Shown: positions 36,645 through 48,209 of the stretch, piece by piece
How positions within the stretch are numbered: the stretch's first letter is position 1
How the letters are laid out: the number at the start of each line of letters is the position of its first letter
Assembly (NCBI GenBank): GCA_033980235.1
Contig: CM067076.1
Location: 34,496,883-34,560,882, forward strand
Direction: 5' to 3'
Length of the DNA: 64,000 nt
Source: Diadema setosum
Taxonomy: Eukaryota; Echinodermata; Echinoidea; Diadematoida; Diadematidae
Made by a program: the position numbers and the translations under genes
The notes under the pieces: model-generated
What the model saw: only the letters and a program-made list of their open reading frames with translations
Databases searched by the model: none
Told to the model about the DNA's origin: nothing

Positions 36645-37841
36645 AGGTGTTTCAAAAACATTTCCCACTTTTGATCATTAATAGTTCAAAAACTATTCAT
36701 CCGATAAAACTGTCATAGATATGATTAATAGCTGAATAGTGAACAATTTTGTTGGAGGTGATTTGAATGTGAAAGCATAATCTAAGATTTATTTTGAAGT
36801 AAGGTTTCAGATTTTGGTCAAATTTTAACCCTCTGTATAAATATTGAACTTTGCACAGGAACCAATGATGTGTATGTGAGTGTGTGCGGACAATGGCCCT
36901 GAACAATGGACATACCTGAACCACCTGTTGACTAGGCGTCAGTCTCGCGCTCCCAGGCACATGAATGCTTAATCAATAATTCATGTGGATTGCCCTGGGC
37001 ACTGCTAGTCTGAATTCATGCACGGTAAAGGGTGAAATGCATGCACATGGAAAAAGTAAGCACATGTTTCCATGTGCTTGCAAACACCACATTTCATTCC
37101 AGCTGGCAATTATTTTCAAATTTTGCTTCACATATCACTAAATTTTGGATATAAATAAACATAAATGATCTGAAGTTCTTCATTTTAATACAATTGTCTA
37201 CTAATAGTCTGACAAATTTGTTGCTTTTTCGATAAAAAGAAGATAATTTTTGGTAAAGAGTTCAGCAGCATTTTTCATTGTGGCGATTTGTTTCACAGTA
37301 GGTTTATTTAAGGCTCCATATACACAAGTGTATACTCTAATTGATTTTCTTTGCTTCCTGTCACCATGTTTACGACAGAACAGAAGGTATTCATTGTAAT
37401 TTCGTTTTTCAGAAGTAGGGAGAGCACTGCCGTGACTCAACGGTGGTATCGGCAGGCGTTTGACTTTACACAAATACTGCCAGAGGCTGAATAAAGACTA
37501 GTTGTGATAGTGGAATTTCTCATGAATAAATAATGAAGAGTTCAAACCCTGGCCATTGTTCAGGACTATTGTCAGGTATTAACCACACACTCCCATACAC
37601 ACCCATTGACCCCTGTGTAAAGTGAAAGTTTTGTACAGAGGCTTGAAAATAGAGCAAAATCTGGAACCTTACTGTGAAATTAATCATGAATTTCATGAAA
37701 CTGATTTATGCTTTCATATTTAAACCACCTTCAACAAAATTGTACACTATTCGCTATCACTCATATCAATGACAGTGTTATCCGATATATTGTGTTTGAA
37801 TTATTAAGAATCAAAAGTGGAAAATGTTTTTTGAAACACCT
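36645..37841. mobile_element. 1.2-kb foldback element, uninterrupted copy
   Basis: Ends AGGTGTTTCAAAAACATTTC and TGTTTTTTGAAACACCT are inverted. Arms of about 500 bp (CCCACTTTTGATC ... AATCAAAAGTGG; CCTGAACAATGG ... CCATTGTTCAGG) fold back. A second copy at 45134-46525 carries an insertion. The open frame 37201-37473 on the minus strand lies in one arm and has no recognisable domain. Confidence 0.65.
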
Positions 37842-38254
37842 AGTACATAACAATACACGAATGTGGAGATATTGAATACATGTCACAGATGTAATCAGAA
37901 TACGAATAATAATAATAATAATAGTAACAGCAAGTTGTATTCAGTTATATCGTGTAAAGAAGAATGAGTAGAAGGAACACATAATTTAATATGGTCGTGA
38001 TAGATAGAGCAAGTTTATTGGTATTGATATGATTAGGAGTATGGATAGTTATACAGGATTCAAAGGTAACATTTAGTGATTTTTGGTATGTGTTAATCTC
38101 TGTACTCGATTCTCATATCAAGTATCACAGAGCACAGTAATGGATTAAGGTTGTGGAATATTTTCTGTTCTCAATTAGAAATATATATTATGTTGTAAAG
38201 TAATTGTGAGATATCGTAGCAGAAGGCGATGTGTCATCAGTGAAGACATATTAT

Positions 38255-38256
<2 letters not shown>

Positions 38257-38297
<41 letters not shown>
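38257..38297. repeat. (GATA)n microsatellite
   Basis: Ten uninterrupted GATA/TAGA units. Confidence 0.95.
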
Positions 38298-38819
38298 CAT
38301 AGACGTTAGTAAGTTTGTAGTTGTTTTTGCAAAGAGGATTTAGTCAAGTATAATTCAGATGCCTTATCATGTCATGAGTAGAAAGATGATCAGAGTCACA
38401 CATATGATTGTTCGTGAACATAAGGTTAGATTGTGATGACTCCCGATTGAGTGTTATAATAATTGGTAAAGCCAAAGAAATGAAGAGATATGATCTGAAA
38501 TTGATGACGGATTCATATGTTGGACAAATGTTCAGTGAATCTTTGAAATAAATTATGATCATTATGCTTGATGAGACTTTCACCAACAGTAACCTGACTG
38601 CCTCCTCTCCTTTATTTCAGACTTCTCCTATTTCCCCCTTACCCTCGCGGGGACGGGCTAACATATACATAATCATATATCATAAAAATATGAAAGTTCT
38701 GCGTCGGTGTGTAATAAATATATTTCAAGAGTAAAAACATTTGTATAAACACCGCAGGAGCCAAAAAAAAAAATTGGACTGACGTTTCGGTCAAAGACCT
38801 TTATCAAAGTTAAACTCTT

Positions 38820-38864
38820 GAAATATATATTATAAATATATATATAATATATACATATAAATAA

Positions 38865-38896
<32 letters not shown>

Positions 38897-38919
38897 CATA
38901 CACTGTACATATGTGTGTG

Positions 38920-38950
<31 letters not shown>
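38820..38950. repeat. (TA)n and (TG)n microsatellites
   Basis: TA-rich tract to 38895, then TG repeats 38912-38950. A further TG run is at 39415-39434. His-Thr and Tyr-Ile open frames here are translation artefacts. Confidence 0.9.
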
Positions 38951-39599
38951 ACGTAAACATGTATACTTGATTTGTGATAAAGTATAATGTCGGTACGAAA
39001 TGATCTGAAATGCGAAAGAATAATATCTAATATGTGTGTGTATATATTGTAACACTTCATTTTGATAGGCGTCCATTTTTTTTAGAATGTCTCCGTCCTG
39101 CTTATAGAGTTTATAGGTATGATCCCACTATTAATCGATATCACTCCTAAGTGTACATTTTGTAGGTAACATCGCTAGTGTCTCTTCCATTAGCAGTGTA
39201 GGTTATGCCTACTCTATCTATTTAACTCTACACTCTTTTTCAATAGTTATTTAATTAATTATTTATTGTATTACTACTAATAATAATGTATCATACACAT
39301 TATTATAATGTCATAAAACGAAAAGTTATTTTTGTACTTCACCATTGTTGTTGTTAGTCTTTATAGGCTATATCTGACGAAGGAAGCTTAATATTTAAGG
39401 GGTTAAACTACTAGTGTGTGTGTGTGTGTGTGTGTACAGGTATAATGTATAACTACGGATACAGCTTTAGGGTATCGTATTATTACGTAGACTTGATATG
39501 CCCATTAAACGATACATAACCTCAGGGAAACATTTTGTATCTCCTTAACATTTTCAGCTATATCTTATATCCCATTTAATCGCATGCTTTACTGCTGAC

Positions 39600-39604
39600 A
39601 TCCA

Positions 39605-39646
<42 letters not shown>

Positions 39647-39908
39647 AACATATTTATATATATATGAAGGGTTTGTTTGCAAAAACCGATAAGTCCATTT
39701 TTTGAAGATTTTAAAGTACGATGGCATAAAGTGCAAAATAATACCTTTTAAATGATATATTGGTCACTACATAAAAAGGTATAATTTTTAAGTTATGGTC
39801 AAAAGAAGCAAAATTTTCATATTATTCTCTTCATTTTTCTTGACCTTTAATCGCAAATATCTCCATTTGGCATATATGGACTTATCGGTTTTTGCAAACA
39901 AACTCTTC

Positions 39909-39939
<31 letters not shown>

Positions 39940-39957
39940 TTATATGTATATATTATC

Positions 39958-40000
<43 letters not shown>
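39600..40000. mobile_element. MITE with 33-bp inverted ends inserted in (TA)n
   Basis: 39666-39908 has inverted ends GAAGGGTTTGTTTGCAAAAA ... TTTTTGCAAACAAACTCTTC (33 bp, one or two mismatches). It is bounded on both sides by long TA runs (39605-39665, 39909-39998). TA-target elements of the Tc1/mariner type insert in such sequence. Confidence 0.7.
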
Positions 40001-40001
<1 letters not shown>

Positions 40002-40128
40002 CCTATACCATAAAGATGTAGCAGAGTCAAAGGATGTGAAAAATTATCAATCGAACACCTTCCTAAAAGAGGAAGAAAATAACTATGAGAAAGAAAATTG
40101 TGAAGAAAGGTATCAATGGGATCCTTGC

Positions 40129-40276
40129 CTTGAGTACTCGCAGTTCTTTGGCGTCCACCGTCTCTGGCTGCACCTGGTCCAGTCGGCGCTCCATATTGTC
40201 CAGCCATTCGAGGATATCCTTGTGGTGTGTCTGGTATTTTTCGGTGGCCGTCTGTAGGTCTCCCAGCTGCTTCTCC
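40129..40276 (-). CDS. Exon 8: spectrin-repeat helix A, GC-type donor
   Basis: 148 bp, phase 2 to 0, acceptor tttcatctgtttag. It encodes YQTHHKDILEWLDNMERRL and an AB loop with DQVQPETVDAKEL. It matches exon 20 (DHHRHTTKWLSSMEEKV; 160 bp, same phases), with equal spacing from the splice site to the Trp. No GT donor lies at a useful place except CGA|GTACTC. The best boundary is CTCAAG|GCAAGG, close to the consensus of GC-AG introns. The alternative GT donor would shorten the exon by 12 bp and keep phase 0. Confidence 0.78.
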
Positions 40277-40389
40277 CTAAACAGATGAAATATGAGAGGA
40301 TAAATGATAAGGGAAAGAAAGGAGGACAATGAAAAAAAAAAACGGACAGTGATATCTCCCTCATGTCATCATACTTTAAGTATGTAGCC

Positions 40390-41290
40390 CCTACAGGAGT
40401 TTCGATCCTGGGAAGGGTGGGGAGCAGTTGCCCCCCCCCCCCCCCCTCCCATGGAATATATGAGGAGGGGCAAACATCATTTTGCCCCCTCCTCCAATAA
40501 ATCCCGACATATGGAAAATTTTCTCATTTTTTTTAAATCTGTCCAAATACTTCACTCAAAGGGTGCACCAGAGAAGGGTGCATCTGAGAATGCAAAATCT
40601 CCCTCGTATGAGAGGGATAGCAAGACAGCCTCTTCCACGCAATCCCCCTGCAATATTTGCCTCCCCTCCATGCATTAAGTATGGCCATACGGTAGTGCTT
40701 ATTCCATCAAAGGTGTACGCCAGATCGTTGAATTGTTATCAAAAAGATCCGAAAGCTCCCTCATGTGGAAGGGGATAGGCCTCCAATATCCTTCTTCCGC
40801 ATGGTCTCCCTTCAAAGATGACAGACTTACTACACTTCTTTAATGAATTTCAAGTCCAAAAACGTAAAAACTCCCTCGAATGGGAGGGGATACCAATTCT
40901 CTTCCGACGCCCCCACCCCCCCCCCCCCTCTTGCTCGGTCAAATTCCATAGATCAGATAGAGGGGCTAACCCCGCCCAACCCAGCACCCCCCCCCCCCCC
41001 CGTCAATTACCATACACTTTCCGTAAACAGTGTTGACGCATACGTGTAACAATTAGAAATTAGGCACAGCGATTTTTAGTCATTCGCCTGGACTGTGAAT
41101 ATCTATTTTTCTTACTTTTTAATAGAAAAACATCCAGAAATTTCACCAAAAGTGCGCTCCAAATCACTAAATTTCAGGTATGAAAATACAAAATCTCCTT
41201 CGTGTGAGAGGGGGGATACCCCCTTCCAAGCCCCCCACCCCCTTTCGCCGGTCACTCGCCCCCTCGCCCCCAGTAAAATACGGATCAACG
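40390..41290. repeat. Diverged ~290-bp repeats with CTCCCTCGTATGAGAGGGGATA
   Basis: At least four units carry a variant of AAATCTCCCTCGTATGAGAG followed by GGATA and C runs. Proline-rich open frames here come from poly-C. Confidence 0.55.
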
Positions 41291-41989
41291 TACCTGAGCA
41301 TGAACATTGTATTTAGATGATTTACAACTCAGCCTATGTTTGATTATGTAGATATATTTTCTGACTGCCCATAAGAAGTACACACAACGTTTATAAAAAT
41401 GACTGAATAGAGCAGGGAGGATGATCGAGAGAGTCAGTCCATTTATGCATATTGAATCAGGTTGTTCATCAAGGAGGAAATCCTTAAAAACGTGTCGTAC
41501 AAGCCGTGCTCTGCTCATGGGATTTAACTGAATAACTTTGGCACCCGTTTACTGGACTAGTTGTTGTTGTACCGCAATAGTACTCTTCCTATGGAAAAAT
41601 AACACTGTCAAAACCAAAAACAGAATATTCATTCATATATTTCTTACTTTGTTAATTCATTCATTTATTCAGTTATTCAGTTACTTATTTACTTATTCAT
41701 TCAGTTATTCATCTATTTATTTATTCATTGATTGATTTATTCATTTATCTATTTTTCTACTTCAACATAATAACAGGATAACAATATGAGCAATTAAATG
41801 CAGCTCTTTGACATCAAGGTTCTGTACAATCCAAGCACATAATACATATATCAAAGTCATAAAATCTTCACGGAAGTACTGACGCTACTTCATTAGTATT
41901 ACATAGACGCCTATACACACCTCGTTTGCCCTGATATTCTGCTTCAATTTGTATCTTTTGCTGGAGTGGCCGCTCTCACTACCTCTCTT

Positions 41990-44312
41990 GTGCCTTCAGG
42001 GAACCACTAAGATCAACTTAATGATTATTAATGACGTCATTGGTAAGCAAAAGAAGGTGTCAACATCTCAAATTACGAATAATGGACAAACGTTTTGTGA
42101 TCCTAAAAATGTAGCATGTTGTTTTAATGAGTACTTTGTTAATGTAGGTCCTAGTCAAGCTTCTAAGATTGATCATACACAGACAGATTTCTCGCAGTAC
42201 TTGGGCACGTCAAAACGATAATTCATTATTTTTCAAACCACCAGATTTTAATGAGATCCTTGATATTGTGCATTCTATAAAATCTAGTCATACATGTGGT
42301 CATGATGAAATGAGCACGTCTTTTTTTAAAACAGATTGTTGGGAGTATATTGACACCTTTAGTACATATTTGTAATTGGTCGTTGTCAACTGGTGTATTT
42401 CCGAACGCATGTAAAATTGCAAAAGTTATTGCAATATACAAAAATGATGACTCTTCTTTTGTTTTGAACTACCGACCTATCTCTATTCTTCCTATAGTCT
42501 TTCTAAAGTCATAGAAAGACTTGTTTATAACAGACTGTATGATTTTTTGTTACAAAATGATATACTGAACCAAGACCAATATGGTTTCAGGAAATTTCAC
42601 TCTACTGATATGGCACTAGCCCAGTTGTATGACAGAGTGTCGACTGCCTTAGCTGAACAAGAACATGTCATTGGTGTGTGTTCATGGACCTAAGCAAGGC
42701 ATTCGACACTCTTGACCACACTATCCTTTTACGCAAATTACATTGTTATGGAGTTCGTGGCATTCCACTGGAATGGTTTGAAGATTATTTATCAAATAGA
42801 CAGCAATACGTATACTATGAATCGGTAAACTCTGAAGTTTTACCCATACATTGTGGCGTCCCACAGGGATCCATATTGGGACCACTACTATTTCTAGTGT
42901 ATATAAATGATATTACAAATTCCTCTAAGTTACTGCAATATATTCTGTTCGCCGATGACACCAATGTATTTTGTTCCAATTCTGATTTTAATACTGAATT
43001 ACCGAAATTATCTACATGGTTTAAGAGCAATAGATTGTCACTCAATTTAAAAAAGACAAATTTTATTTATTTTCATAATAAGAAGCATAAAAATGAAATG
43101 CGCCATTTGAATATAATGGTGGATGGTATATTATTGGAGCAAAAAGAAAGTGTCAAATTCCTTGGAATATATATCAATGAAAATATGAAATGGAATGTTC
43201 ATGTGCAATACATCTCAGATAAAGTGTCTCGTAACGTTGGTATACTCTGTAAGCTTTAAGTATTATGTCCCAAAGAATATTTTATGTATGCTTTATAATT
43301 CGTTGATATTGTCAAATATCTCATATTGTAACATTGTTTGGGGAACTGCGAAAAGTCACATTGACAGTATATTGCTTCTACAAAAAAAAGGTATACGTAT
43401 ATGTACCAATTCGGGTCATCGGGACCATTCAGATCCTTTGTTCGTAGAATTAAAAACACTGAAGGTAAATGATAGTATTTTTTTTGCAAAATTCACTTTT
43501 TATGTTTCGTTCGTATAACGGTTAGTTGCCATCTTCTTTCTTCTCATTATTTCAGTTAAACAAGGATATACATTCTTATCCCACAAGGCAATCTGATACA
43601 TTTCATCTACAAAATCCTAAAACGGTGATGGCTCTGAAATCTATCAGATACACTGGACCTGATATTTGGAACTCTCTTCCTTCAGAAATTCGAACTTTAA
43701 AGTCTGTGTATTCTTTCAAGAAAGCTGTAAAGACAATACTGCTCTCTGGATATCAGTGATCATATAATGTCATTGCAATTGTATTGTATATGAAATTCCT
43801 TCGTTGAATTATCGCCGTTCAGAATTTATTGCGTAATGTTATGTAACCGATCATGACCTGTAACTGTTCACCTGTACCTCGGTGAGAAAATACTTTGCCA
43901 TGCTTTACTATTCAGTGATCCAGATGATCTAACTTTGTGTATTAGCGAAAGCAGACAGACCTCTCCTCTCTCCTTTCTCCTATCCTATCTCTACCCAAGT
44001 CATCCCTCCCCCTAGTTTCCTATATGTTATGTATTATGTACGAGGGCTGCATGCAAATCAAGCAATACTTAAGCTGTAGCCCTTCTGCATATCATTGCAT
44101 CACTGATATGTTCTTTTGTACATTGTAAAGGCAATGAAGAAACTGTATTGCTGTACATTCTAAAGGTAATGAAGAAACTTACCTTGTTAGCAATTAATGT
44201 TTATGTATATCCACGTATATGTATGGTACCATCAATGTATATGATATATGTGTATGTATCTGCATGAGCAATGCCATAATGCAGGAACCAATCAAATCAA
44301 ATCAAATCAAAA
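41990..44312 (+). pseudogene. 5'-truncated non-LTR retrotransposon (CR1/Jockey-like), frameshifted
   Basis: The main intact piece at 42678-43259 has reverse-transcriptase motifs MDLSKAFDTLDH, GVPQGSILGPLLF, the catalytic FADDTNVF and FLGIYINENMKW. Upstream pieces in other frames give NNGQTFCDPKNVACCFNEYF, then AKVIAIYKNDD and NYRPISILP, then NQDQYGFRKFHST. Downstream pieces give HSYPTRQSDTFHLQNP and GPDIWNSLPSEIRTL, the usual ORF2 C-terminus. At least six frame changes or stops make it dead. It ends in (AATCA)n at 44284-44311. The endonuclease region is absent. It lies in the exon 7-8 intron, opposite strand. Confidence 0.85.
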
Positions 44313-44619
44313 CTTGGGTACTGTATTATAAGGTAGGACATTTCTAAAATGGCGAGCAAACACGCTGATTTTCACTGGACTCTCACTGTTGTTTCAGTAC
44401 AATTATCATTTATTTTATTTTCAAACATTTTTTTTTTTATTTCGATTCCATCATCTATCCGTGATTACAATTGAACATTCAGTTATTGTTTGCTAGCTGC
44501 GCGACAGTTCAAACATCTTACAAAATATTACAAAATAATTCTTGTAACTGTCAGTGCGTCAAATTTCTGATTATTATACACTACATAAATAATAGTCATA
44601 TACTCATCCCCTCAATAAT

Positions 44620-44702
44620 TGAAGAGCTTGCTTCAAAAAGGCGCTAAATCCATAATTTTCAATGGATTTAGCGCATTTTGGAAGCAAGCTCTTCAATTAT
44701 TA
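44620..44702. mobile_element. Tiny hairpin element, copy 1
   Basis: GAAGAGCTTGCTTCAAAAAG ... GGAAGCAAGCTCTTC: arms of about 35 bp (also GCGCTAAATCCAT/ATGGATTTAGCGC) around TAATTTTCA. A sibling is at 48040-48117 and a partial one near 54692. Confidence 0.7.
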
Positions 44703-45093
44703 AATAATAGAATCAATTGTTGATAATATGACTATTCAAGTAGGGTTCATGTGTCATGAATAATAATGCGAGAAGCAGATCTCAATAGGCGCTTGAAATC
44801 TTACAACCAGGTGTTAAAAATGGTAGAAAACGATGAAAGTTATATACATTGTATGTAAAACAAAGAAAACACGACACATACAATCAAAGCCATTGATACG
44901 TGTTCGCCTATCGTGGGGCATCCATGTTAAAACTCTTCCCTTAGTCTCACCATCGTGTAAATCACGTATAGAGCGTGATGAATAAACATGTTTGCATTGG
45001 ATGATGGGATATGTGATATGTTGTGATATCCCTATGTGATCATGCTACAATTATTTTAGAGTGGCGCGTCTGGGGAATGAATACTGGCAGTCA

Positions 45094-45135
<42 letters not shown>
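45094..45135. repeat. (TA)n microsatellite
   Basis: About twenty TA units directly before the foldback copy at 45134. Confidence 0.9.
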
Positions 45136-46525
45136 TAAGTGTTACAAAAAACAGTTCCCACTTTTGATCCTTAAAGGACAAGTTCACCTTCATAAACATA
45201 AGGATTGAGAGAATGCAGCAATATTAGTAGAACACATCAGTGAAAGTTTGAGGAAAATTGGACAATCGATGCAAAAGTTCCAAAAGTTATGAATTTTTAA
45301 AATTTTTGTGTTGGAACCGCTGGATGAGGAGACTACTAAGGCTCGTGATGTCATATGAGTACAACAGTATAAAGAAAATGTAAAGAAAATTCAACATATT
45401 TTCACTTTTTTTCGCATAATTAAAGAGCACTTGACTTGCCTCTTTCTAAAGGCAATGGGAATAATATTTCCCATAAAATATGTCAGTAACGAGTCAAGGG
45501 AATGTGTACTTTTTTCAAAAGAAGAAATTTTGTGAATTCTCTTTATATTTTCCTTATATTGTTGTACGCATGTGACATCATACACTGTAGTAGTCTTCTC
45601 ATCCAGCAGTGACTGCACAAAGTCTTCCAAAATTCATAACTTTTGAACGGATTGTCCGATTTTCCTCAAACTTTCAATCATGTGTTCTACTAATATTGCT
45701 ACATCCTCTCAATCCTTATGTTAATGAAGGTGAACTTGTCCTTTAATAGTTCAAAAACTATATATCACATAACACTGATATTGATATAAGCAACAGCTGA
45801 ATAGTGCACAATTTTATTGGAGGTAATTTGAAAATGATAGCATAAATCAATTTCATTAAATTCAAGATTTATTCTTAAGTTAGGTTTCAGATTTTGCTCT
45901 GTTTTCAACCCTCTGTATAAAATGTTAATTTTGCACAGGGGTCAATTGGTGTGTATAGGAGTGTGTGATTAACACCCTGACAATGGTCCTGAACAATGGC
46001 CAGGATTGGAATGCTGTATTACATATTATTTATGAGAAAATCCGCTATCACAGCTAGTCTTTTTTCATCCTGAAATGTAGTGTATGCAAGCACATGAAAG
46101 CGTACATGCTTATTTTTTTATGTGCATGCATTTTACTCTTTACCATGAATTCAGACTAGCAGTGCCCAGGGCAGTCCAACATGAATTATTGATAAAGTAT
46201 TCATGTGCCTTGGAGCAAGAGTCCAGAAGTTTATATCAGCAGAGCTCTGAAAAGGTGGTATTCGTGGTATTCATGTCTATTGTTCAGGGTCATTGTAAGC
46301 ACACACTCACATACACATCACTCAAGTGACTGGTTCATGTGTAAAGTTCATTTTTGTACAGAGGGTTCAAATTTGACCAAAATCTGGAACCTAACTTCAA
46401 AATTAATCAATGATTTAACGAAACTGATTCACACCGTCATATTCAAATCACCCCTATTTAAATTGTATACTATTCAGCTATTACTCATATCAATGACAGC
46501 GTTATCTGGTGTATAGTTTTCAAAC
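45134..46525. mobile_element. Foldback element, second copy, with TTAA insertion
   Basis: Related to 36645-37841 along both arms (CCCACTTTTGATC, CCTGAACAATGGCC, GCCCAGGGCAGTCCAACATG). Its left arm is split at TTAA by the element at 45171-45746. The right end is truncated or diverged (GTATAGTTTTCAAACTA). Confidence 0.65.
45171..45746. mobile_element. Foldback MITE with TTAA target duplication nested in another element
   Basis: TTAA-AGGACAAGTTCACCTTCAT at the left and ATGAAGGTGAACTTGTCCT-TTAA at the right. Arms of more than 200 bp are reverse complements (AGGATTGAGAG; GTAGAACACAT; TTTGAGGAAAATTGGACAAT). The uninterrupted sister copy has a single TTAA at the same place (36678-36681), so both the insertion point and the duplication are visible. 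Confidence 0.85.
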
Positions 46526-46825
46526 TATCGAAGGGGCCCTGAAATCCAAATGCATGTTGATTAGTGTTGATTTATGATACCCTCAACATCATTTTTGCCG
46601 TAAAACAAATAACTAGAAACATTTCATATATTTTTAACGATTTTTTCTTCTCTTTTTCTGCATATTACTTGGGAACGCCCACAAAAAATCCTTCCAAACC
46701 AATCAATATTAATATTCTTGAGATGATATCATCTGTCAATCATTGCTAAAGTACTGAAATGTTTAACAAAAGACATTGGAATGCACCTTCCTCTCGACTC
46801 AGCATAACTTGCATGTTTCTGTCAT

Positions 46826-47560
46826 ATTGACCCCGTTTACAGTGCGAGGCTCGGCCGCGGCTCGGCCGCGGCCGAGTCCAGCCCCGCTTCAGTGTAAACG
46901 CGCAAAAGGCCAAATGCGAGGCCAAAATTGGCCTCGCATTTGGCCTCGCTCTGATTGACCCCGTTTACAGTGCGAGGCTCGGCCGCGGCTCGGCCGCGGC
47001 CGAGTCCAGCCCCGCTTCAGTGTAAACGCGCAAAAGGCCAAATGCGAGGCCAAAATTGGCCTCGCATTTGGCCTCGCTCTGGAGGTGTTCTCGGCCGCGG
47101 CCGAGCCGCGGCCGAGCCCGGCCTTTTCTTGGTGTAAACGCAAACTGGGCCAAATGCGCGGCCAATTGCGCGGCCAGTTTTAGTCTGGCTTCCAAACCCT
47201 CTGCCTGTATCTTTCGCTGTTCAGGATATTAACCCCCTCAACGTCGAAAACTAGTATAGTTTAAGGTGGTTTTGTCCTGCAAAGGATTTTTTCCTTCGGC
47301 AAAGGCCTTTGCCCGAAGGGCGACTTCGTCGCCACGGAATTCAGTTGGCAAAGGGTCTGAAAACCAGACAATACCAAATTGCGTTAGTTTACAAGCAGAG
47401 CGCCACTACGACCAAATAATGAAAGGTTTGAATCGAAAGCGCGGCCGAGCCCAGCAGTGTAAACGGACAAAATTGCGAGGCTCGGCCGCGCAATTGAGGC
47501 CGGGCTCGGCCGTGGCCGAGCCGCGGCCGAGCTCAGCCCCGCACTGTAAACGGGGTCAAT
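46826..47560. mobile_element. GC-rich foldback MITE with internal 128-bp tandem duplication
   Basis: Ends ATTGACCCCGTTTACAGTGC and GCACTGTAAACGGGGTCAAT are inverted. The interior is CTCGGCCGCGGCC-rich with nested palindromes (AGGCCAAAATTGGCCT). Positions 46827-46954 and 46955-47082 are essentially identical, each restarting with the terminal sequence. Arg/Ala/Pro-rich open frames here are compositional. Confidence 0.75.
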
Positions 47561-48039
47561 GTGACTAACAACAGACATGACATGCATTATATATTATGAC
47601 ACATCAGGTTATTTAGATAATAACTATTCTGTTGGTAGATCCTGATGAAGGGCCTGATGATAGGCCGAAAGCTCGACTGATTAAAAGGGAGAACAAGATC
47701 GAGAGCAACGTCCGCCTCGAGTCTAATTTCTTTGAGTATATAATATATACTGTATTTATATATACTGTACAAATAATTGGCTTCTTGTAATGTTGTTCTA
47801 CCTGTTGTTACTGGTGTTTGTACGATATTATTATGCGTATATGCATGTGTATAATATTTGTTTATGAATTTCGTCGATTTCATTGTGTTGAGTTCCAAGA
47901 GAGATCATTCATTTGAAGGTGGACCCCTAGGAAGACTAGCTCGACCATTAATGAGCAGGGTCATCTTCTGTTTCTCTTCACTTTTGCGATTCCAATTGTA
48001 TATTGTATTAACATTACTTTGTAAGTTTACGGTGAATAA

Positions 48040-48117
48040 ATGAAGAACTTGCTTCCAAAAGGCGCTAAAGCCATCATTTTCAATAGATTTAGCTCCTTTT
48101 GGAAGCAAGTTCTTCAA
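48040..48117. mobile_element. Tiny hairpin element, copy 2
   Basis: GAAGAACTTGCTTCCAAAAG ... CTTTTGGAAGCAAGTTCTTC around CATCATTTTCAATAGA. Same family as 44620-44702. Confidence 0.7.
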
Positions 48118-48209
48118 ACAGACAAACAGACAAAACCTATGCATTAGTTTTTCATTCTCTTTTGCATGCAGTGCTTTCAACAGAAAGAAACAAAAATATC
48201 GATCGCGGA

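Larger units (their letters stand above)
35923..40128. other. 4.2-kb intron between exons 8 and 9
   Basis: Holds the foldback at 36645-37841, the (GATA)n array, (TA)n and (TG)n tracts and the MITE at 39666. I searched for a missing small helix-B exon between exons 8 and 9 and saw none with convincing splice sites. Confidence 0.55.

Noticed and set aside
38673..39076. His-Thr and Tyr-Ile-rich minus-strand open frames
   Set aside because: Translations of (TG)n and (TA)n microsatellites.
46776..47195. Arg/Ala/Pro-rich open frames on both strands
   Set aside because: They come from the CGGCCG-rich foldback element; palindromic composition gives open frames in both directions.
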